From CAWGQN01 sp963824885 (GTDB taxonomy: Bacteria; Actinomycetota; Actinomycetes; Actinomycetales; Microbacteriaceae), in NCBI GenBank assembly GCA_963824885.1, contig CAWGQN010000010.1:124001-188000 (forward strand): 64,000 bases of DNA. The letters run 5' to 3'. Shown here one piece after another: positions 60,182-64,000 of the stretch (positions are counted from its first letter, which is position 1; each line of letters begins with the position of its first letter). The notes beneath the pieces are model-generated. The model saw nothing but the letters and a program-made list of their open reading frames with translations. It was not told where the DNA came from and searched no databases. The translations under genes and the position numbers were made by a program.

Positions 60182-63100
60182 TTAACGAAAGTCGCGACTC
60201 ACGGTCGGCGCCGCGAGAGAAAGACCTTCGACTCGGTCGGCAATGAGATTAATAACCCCCTCTGCAGATCGTTCGAGAATGCCGCGCACAATCATTGCGG
60301 GTGCTCCGCGCGCGACTCGCCGGTAGCGACTCCACATTCCGACCGAACAAATAACGTTAAGAATTCCCGTTTCGTCCTCAAGGTTCAGAAACGTCACTCC
60401 ACGAGCAGATGACGGCCGCTGTCGGTGAATGACAACGCCACCGACCTCGATACGCCGCCCCGATTCGGCTGTTTCCAACCGGTCGATCCGCACAACCCCG
60501 CGGTGGTCGAGCCAGTTGCGCACAGAACGAACCGGGTGGTCGTCAGTCGAAATTCCCGTTGCCCACACGTCGTAGACAACCTGTTCGGCGGCGGTCAGGA
60601 TCGGCAAGAGCGGAGGCTGAATCCACACACTCGTACCCGGCAAATACTCCGGCTTTTCTTGTGCCGCCCGACCTGCCTCCCAGAGGGCCTCGCGCGGCGT
60701 CAGGTCGAATGACGCAAAAGCGCCAGCGGACGCGAGCGCCTCGAACTGGGGAGTCGAAAGTTCAACGCGCGTGGCAAGATCGGCCATGCTGCAATAGAGG
60801 CCACCGGTCTCGCGCTCGGCAACGATCCGCTCGGCAAGAGCGGTACCGATTGAGGTAATACCGGCGAGTCCGAGTCGCACAATAAAAGAGCCGTCGCGCC
60901 GGTGCACACCGTTGTTATTCGGTGCGGCACGGTCAAAGGGTCCGACAGGGGGCTGCGAACGATCCAGACACGAGTCGGCACCGCGCGGAGCGTCGAGCCC
61001 ACTCGGTTCAAGCCCCGCTTGCGCGATAGAGAGTTGGATGTCAGGGCGACGTACGACAACACCGTGGCGGCGTGCATCCGCAACAAGGGTACGTGGTGAG
61101 TAGAAGCCCATCGGTTGCGCTCGAAGCAACCCAACCAAGAACGCGGCGGGGTAGTGCAATTTAAGCCACGAACTCGCGTAGACGAGCAACGCGAAACTCA
61201 GTGAATGGCTTTCGGCAAACCCAAAGTTTGCAAACGCCTCAATCTTTTCATAGATACTGTCGGCCAATTTTCGGTCAATACCGTTGTTCATCATTCCGTC
61301 ATAGAGCTTGGCCCGCAGCGACGAGATCTTTTCGATACCGCGTTTCGACCCCATTGCACGCCGCAAAAGATCAGCGTCGTCCGCCGTGCAGCCACCAACT
61401 GCCATAGCCACGTGCATGAGTTGCTCTTGGAAGAGCGGGACCCCGAGCGTGCGTTTCAAAACCGGCTCAAGCAGCGGATGGAGATAGGTCACCTGCTCGT
61501 GTCCGAGTCGACGCCGAATATACGGGTGCACGGCACCACCCTGAATCGGTCCCGGACGGATAAGCGCAATCTCGATCACGAGATCGTAAAAGCAGCGGGG
61601 TTGCAGTCGGGGGAGTGTCGACATTTGCGCCCGACTTTCCACTTGAAACACACCGATCGAGTCGGCGCGGCACAGCATGTCGTAGACGCCCGCCTCTTCT
61701 TTCGGGATCGAGTCGAGGTTCCACACCTCATCAAGCGTTTCGTCAATAAGGGTGAACACGTGTTGGAGCGCGGAAAGCATGCCGAGTCCGAGCAAGTCGA
61801 ATTTGACGAGGCCCATCCACGCGCAATCGTCTTTATCCCACTGAAGCACGGTGCGCCCTTCGCGCCGAGCATGCTCGATGGGAACAACCTCGCCGATGGG
61901 ACGATCAGCGAGCACCATACCGCCCGAGTGAATACCCAAATGCCGCGGAAACCTCACAACTTGCGAGGCCAAGTCGACCACGCTATTGGGAAGATCGTGA
62001 CCATCGGCGAGTTTGATAGACCCCCACGATTCGATTTGCCGCGACCACGCACCCTGCTGCTGCGTACTGTAGCCAAGCGCCTTCGCCATGTCCCGAACCG
62101 CGAACTTCGGACGATACGTAATCACGTTGGCGACTTGGGCCGCGTTGTGGCGGCCATAGCGACCGTAGACATACTGAATAACCTCCTCTCGGCGGTCGGA
62201 ATCGATGTCGACATCGATATCGGGTTCTTCTTCGCGCATGCTCGAGAGGAATCGTTCGAACGGCAAGTTGTAGGCAATCGAGTCAACCGCGGTGATGCCG
62301 AGCAAGTAGCACACCGCCGAATTCGCGGCAGACCCTCGCCCCTGGCACAGAATTCCCCGACCTCGTGCAAACTCGACGATGTCGTGCACGATCAAAAAAT
62401 AACCGGGAAAATCTTTGTCTTCGATTACGGCGAGTTCGCGTGCGATGCGTTCGCGGTCCGTGTGCGACAGTCCGGGATATTTGCGCGGAACCTGCGCCCA
62501 AACGAGTTCGCGCAACCAGCTCATTGGGGTGTGCGGCTCGGGAACATTCTGGCGGGGAAGACCGGGCCGAACGAGGCGCAACCGAAACGAGAGGTCGTCG
62601 GCAATATCGACCGTGTGTTCGAGTGCACCGGGATAGCGCGCGAATCGAGCGGCCATTTCGGCGCCCGAGCGCACGTGCGCGTGACCGGATGCGGGCAACC
62701 ATCCGTCGATTTCGTCGAGGCTGCGGTGCGCGCGCACCGCCGCGAGCGCCGTCGCGAGTCCGTGCTGCGCGCGAGTCGCGTAGTGCACGTTATTGGTTGC
62801 GACGACGGGCACCCTCCGACGCGCAGCAATGTCGGCAAGCACGTCATTGCGGGTAGTGTCGAGCGGATCGCCGTGATCGACGAGTTCAACGACCACATTG
62901 TCTCGACCAAAGAGGTCGACGAGCCGGTCAACCTCGCGCGTGGCCGCAATCATTCGGTCTCCTTCGTTTGCCGCGCCGACGGGTGCCACACGGTCGAGAG
63001 CCTGGCGCACGCTGCCCTTGCGGCATCCGGTGAGAACGAGCCAGTTTCCGTTGGCGCGCGCGGCGAGGTCGGCAAGGTCGTAAACGGGACGACCCTTTTG

Positions 63101-63448
63101 CGCTCCAGCGAACTGCGCCGCCGTAATGGCCCCGGAGAGGCTGTGATACCCGTCACCCCCTCGAGCAAGCACGACAAGGTGACTGCCCTCGGGGTCGGCT
63201 TCGCCGTTTTGCGGCGTGGTAAGACCGAGAGAAAGCTCGGCACCAAAAACCGTGACAAGAGTGGGAAATTCTTCAGCAGCTTCGGCAAACCGCACGGCAC
63301 CATAGAAACCGTCGTGATCCGTGAGCGCGAGACCGTGAAGACCGAGGCGCGATGCCTCGGCAACAAGCTGTTCCGGATGGCTCGCACCGTCGAGAAAACT
63401 GAAGTTCGAGTGCGCGTGCAGTTCGGCGTACGGAACAATCGACTCCAT
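60182..63448 (-). CDS. dnaE2: Error-prone DNA polymerase DnaE2 (ImuC)
   Basis: A 1088-residue C-family polymerase of the ImuB-DnaE2 mutasome, used for DNA-damage tolerance and induced mutation. The N-terminal PHP domain begins YAELHAHSNFSFLDGASHPE. The polymerase active site has ILCQGRGSAANSAVCYLLGI and PDIDVDIDSDRREEVIQYVY with the catalytic aspartates; later VPLFQEQLMHVAMAVGG and NFGFAESHSLSFALLVYASS are DnaE features. The C-terminal OB fold (LNVICSVGMWSRYRRVARGA) is present. The ATG overlaps the imuB stop as TAATG, so the nine codons before it were excluded. About 240 bases separate its stop from the alr-family gene. Confidence 0.95.
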   Translation of the reverse strand: MESIVPYAELHAHSNFSFLDGASHPEQLVAEASRLGLHGLALTDHDGFYGAVRFAEAAEEFPTLVTVFGAELSLGLTTPQNGEADPEGSHLVVLARGGDGYHSLSGAITAAQFAGAQKGRPVYDLADLAARANGNWLVLTGCRKGSVRQALDRVAPVGAANEGDRMIAATREVDRLVDLFGRDNVVVELVDHGDPLDTTRNDVLADIAARRRVPVVATNNVHYATRAQHGLATALAAVRAHRSLDEIDGWLPASGHAHVRSGAEMAARFARYPGALEHTVDIADDLSFRLRLVRPGLPRQNVPEPHTPMSWLRELVWAQVPRKYPGLSHTDRERIARELAVIEDKDFPGYFLIVHDIVEFARGRGILCQGRGSAANSAVCYLLGITAVDSIAYNLPFERFLSSMREEEPDIDVDIDSDRREEVIQYVYGRYGRHNAAQVANVITYRPKFAVRDMAKALGYSTQQQGAWSRQIESWGSIKLADGHDLPNSVVDLASQVVRFPRHLGIHSGGMVLADRPIGEVVPIEHARREGRTVLQWDKDDCAWMGLVKFDLLGLGMLSALQHVFTLIDETLDEVWNLDSIPKEEAGVYDMLCRADSIGVFQVESRAQMSTLPRLQPRCFYDLVIEIALIRPGPIQGGAVHPYIRRRLGHEQVTYLHPLLEPVLKRTLGVPLFQEQLMHVAMAVGGCTADDADLLRRAMGSKRGIEKISSLRAKLYDGMMNNGIDRKLADSIYEKIEAFANFGFAESHSLSFALLVYASSWLKLHYPAAFLVGLLRAQPMGFYSPRTLVADARRHGVVVRRPDIQLSIAQAGLEPSGLDAPRGADSCLDRSQPPVGPFDRAAPNNNGVHRRDGSFIVRLGLAGITSIGTALAERIVAERETGGLYCSMADLATRVELSTPQFEALASAGAFASFDLTPREALWEAGRAAQEKPEYLPGTSVWIQPPLLPILTAAEQVVYDVWATGISTDDHPVRSVRNWLDHRGVVRIDRLETAESGRRIEVGGVVIHRQRPSSARGVTFLNLEDETGILNVICSVGMWSRYRRVARGAPAMIVRGILERSAEGVINLIADRVEGLSLAAPTVSRDFR

Positions 63449-64000
63449 TAGTCGTACCGCGCTTCGGCCCACCACCGGTCACGGTTCAGCACGAGCAGCC
63501 ACGCGCTGCCGTCACCGTCGACGAGTTGAATCCGATTAATGGTGCGCACGCGGGCCACATCCCACCAGTGTTCGTGGACGGGCCACGGACCCGACCACGC
63601 GGTGATCGCGCGAGCTTCGCTCGTCACCGTGGTCGGCGCAAACCGAGCGGGTTCGCAATCGAACGCACCGCGATCATCAAGCCCGACGGGAGAGCCGCCC
63701 GTATCGAGCACGGTCACCCCGAACGGCGACCGAAACACCGTGGCCGGCAACGGGGGAGGCAATTGTCCCGGCCACGGTCGCGCACGTGCCACGTCGAGTT
63801 CTTTCCGCACACCGGGGAGGTTTTCGCCCCACGGCACGAGAACCCCTCGCTCGGCGAGCATGCGACCACCCCCGATCACGGCCGTGAGTACGGCTTCGTA
63901 ACCGAGCATGCTTTGCACGCGCGCGAGACCGTGGTGAACGCGCTCGTCAGGACCACTGCCCCACAGTCCCTCCTCGTGATTGCTCATTGCGTCACTAGTC
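63448..64000 (-). CDS. imuB: ImuB-type Y-family polymerase-like protein, C-terminal part (cut by window edge)
   Basis: The last 184 or so codons of ImuB, open to the window edge. ImuB lacks polymerase activity and bridges DnaE2, ImuA' and the beta clamp. The segment HHGLARVQSMLGYEAVLTAV through RVLVPWGEN-like text (LAERGVLVPWGENLPGV) and the ending INRIQLVDGDGSAWLLVLNR then DRWWAEARYD match the C-terminus of actinobacterial ImuB. The polymerase-like domain and the clamp-binding motif are outside the window. It is translationally coupled to dnaE2. Confidence 0.85.
   Translation of the reverse strand, partial: TSDAMSNHEEGLWGSGPDERVHHGLARVQSMLGYEAVLTAVIGGGRMLAERGVLVPWGENLPGVRKELDVARARPWPGQLPPPLPATVFRSPFGVTVLDTGGSPVGLDDRGAFDCEPARFAPTTVTSEARAITAWSGPWPVHEHWWDVARVRTINRIQLVDGDGSAWLLVLNRDRWWAEARYD

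Noticed and set aside
61205..63451. 748-residue plus-strand open frame opposite dnaE2
   Set aside because: It mirrors the dnaE2 codons, has a composition rich in Arg, His and Val, and shows no family motif; dnaE2 on the other strand is full length with all catalytic blocks.
1..64000. CRISPR arrays, insertion sequences, prophage genes
   Set aside because: I found no spaced direct-repeat arrays, transposase or integrase motifs, or phage structural proteins on either strand.

Overview
The window comes from an actinobacterium, most likely a Microbacteriaceae-type member of the Micrococcales. The evidence is gene order (lgt-gltBD-pyk-pdtaR-polA-rpsA-coaE-uvrBAC; rapZ-whiA-sodA-gap-pgk-tpiA-secG-rbpA; pgl-opcA-zwf-pgi-tal-tkt; ctaB; suf), actinobacterial marker proteins (RbpA, WhiA, OpcA, an ANTAR response regulator, ImuB/DnaE2, a DUF3099 protein), many GTG starts, and many 1-10 bp gene overlaps. 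GC content looks to be in the high fifties by eye; it was not calculated. The window is almost entirely ordinary chromosomal core. I see no phage, insertion sequence, CRISPR array or rRNA, and one tRNA.

Layout. 1-7971 (+): the end of lgt, both glutamate synthase subunits, and pyruvate kinase. 7976-9152: tRNA-Leu(CAA), the ANTAR regulator and a hotdog thioesterase. 9217-21094 (+): DNA polymerase I, ribosomal protein S1, CoaE and the UvrB/A/C excision-repair cluster; uvrA is broken by a one-base frameshift. 21109-22795 (-): an inserted accessory pair, a small secreted protein that resembles the Rhodococcus equi Vap family and a DUF817 membrane protein. 23106-29567 (+): RapZ, WhiA, superoxide dismutase, lower glycolysis, SecG and RbpA. 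29584-37766 (-): a complete oxidative and non-oxidative pentose phosphate operon with pgi inside it, convergent on the glycolysis operon. 38085-43370 (+): heme O synthase and an Fe-S assembly cluster (sufB, sufD, Rieske ferredoxin, sufC, DUF59) without sufS or sufU. 43479-50120: an ABC-F protein, SURF1 with two small partner genes, FabG, SerB, an ABC ATPase, L31 type B and a DnaQ-like exonuclease. 50181-56261: trehalose synthase, a hydrolase, a glycosyltransferase, a D,D-carboxypeptidase and an SGNH hydrolase. 56418-59940: cell-wall precursor genes glmM, ddl and an alanine-racemase-family gene. 60182-64000 (-): DnaE2 coupled to ImuB, which runs off the window.

Two expression habits recur. Genes inside operons overlap as GTGA, ATGA or TAATG. 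Many genes that open a transcription unit have a TANNNT hexamer exactly six bases before the start codon and no Shine-Dalgarno sequence, which suggests leaderless mRNAs.

The most interesting points are the Vap-like secreted protein behind a 21-bp hairpin that overlaps the uvrC stop, the alanine racemase homologue whose catalytic tyrosine position aligns with aspartate, the uvrA frameshift, a tandem 26/27-bp duplication before rapZ, and the missing yvcK and sufSU partners.
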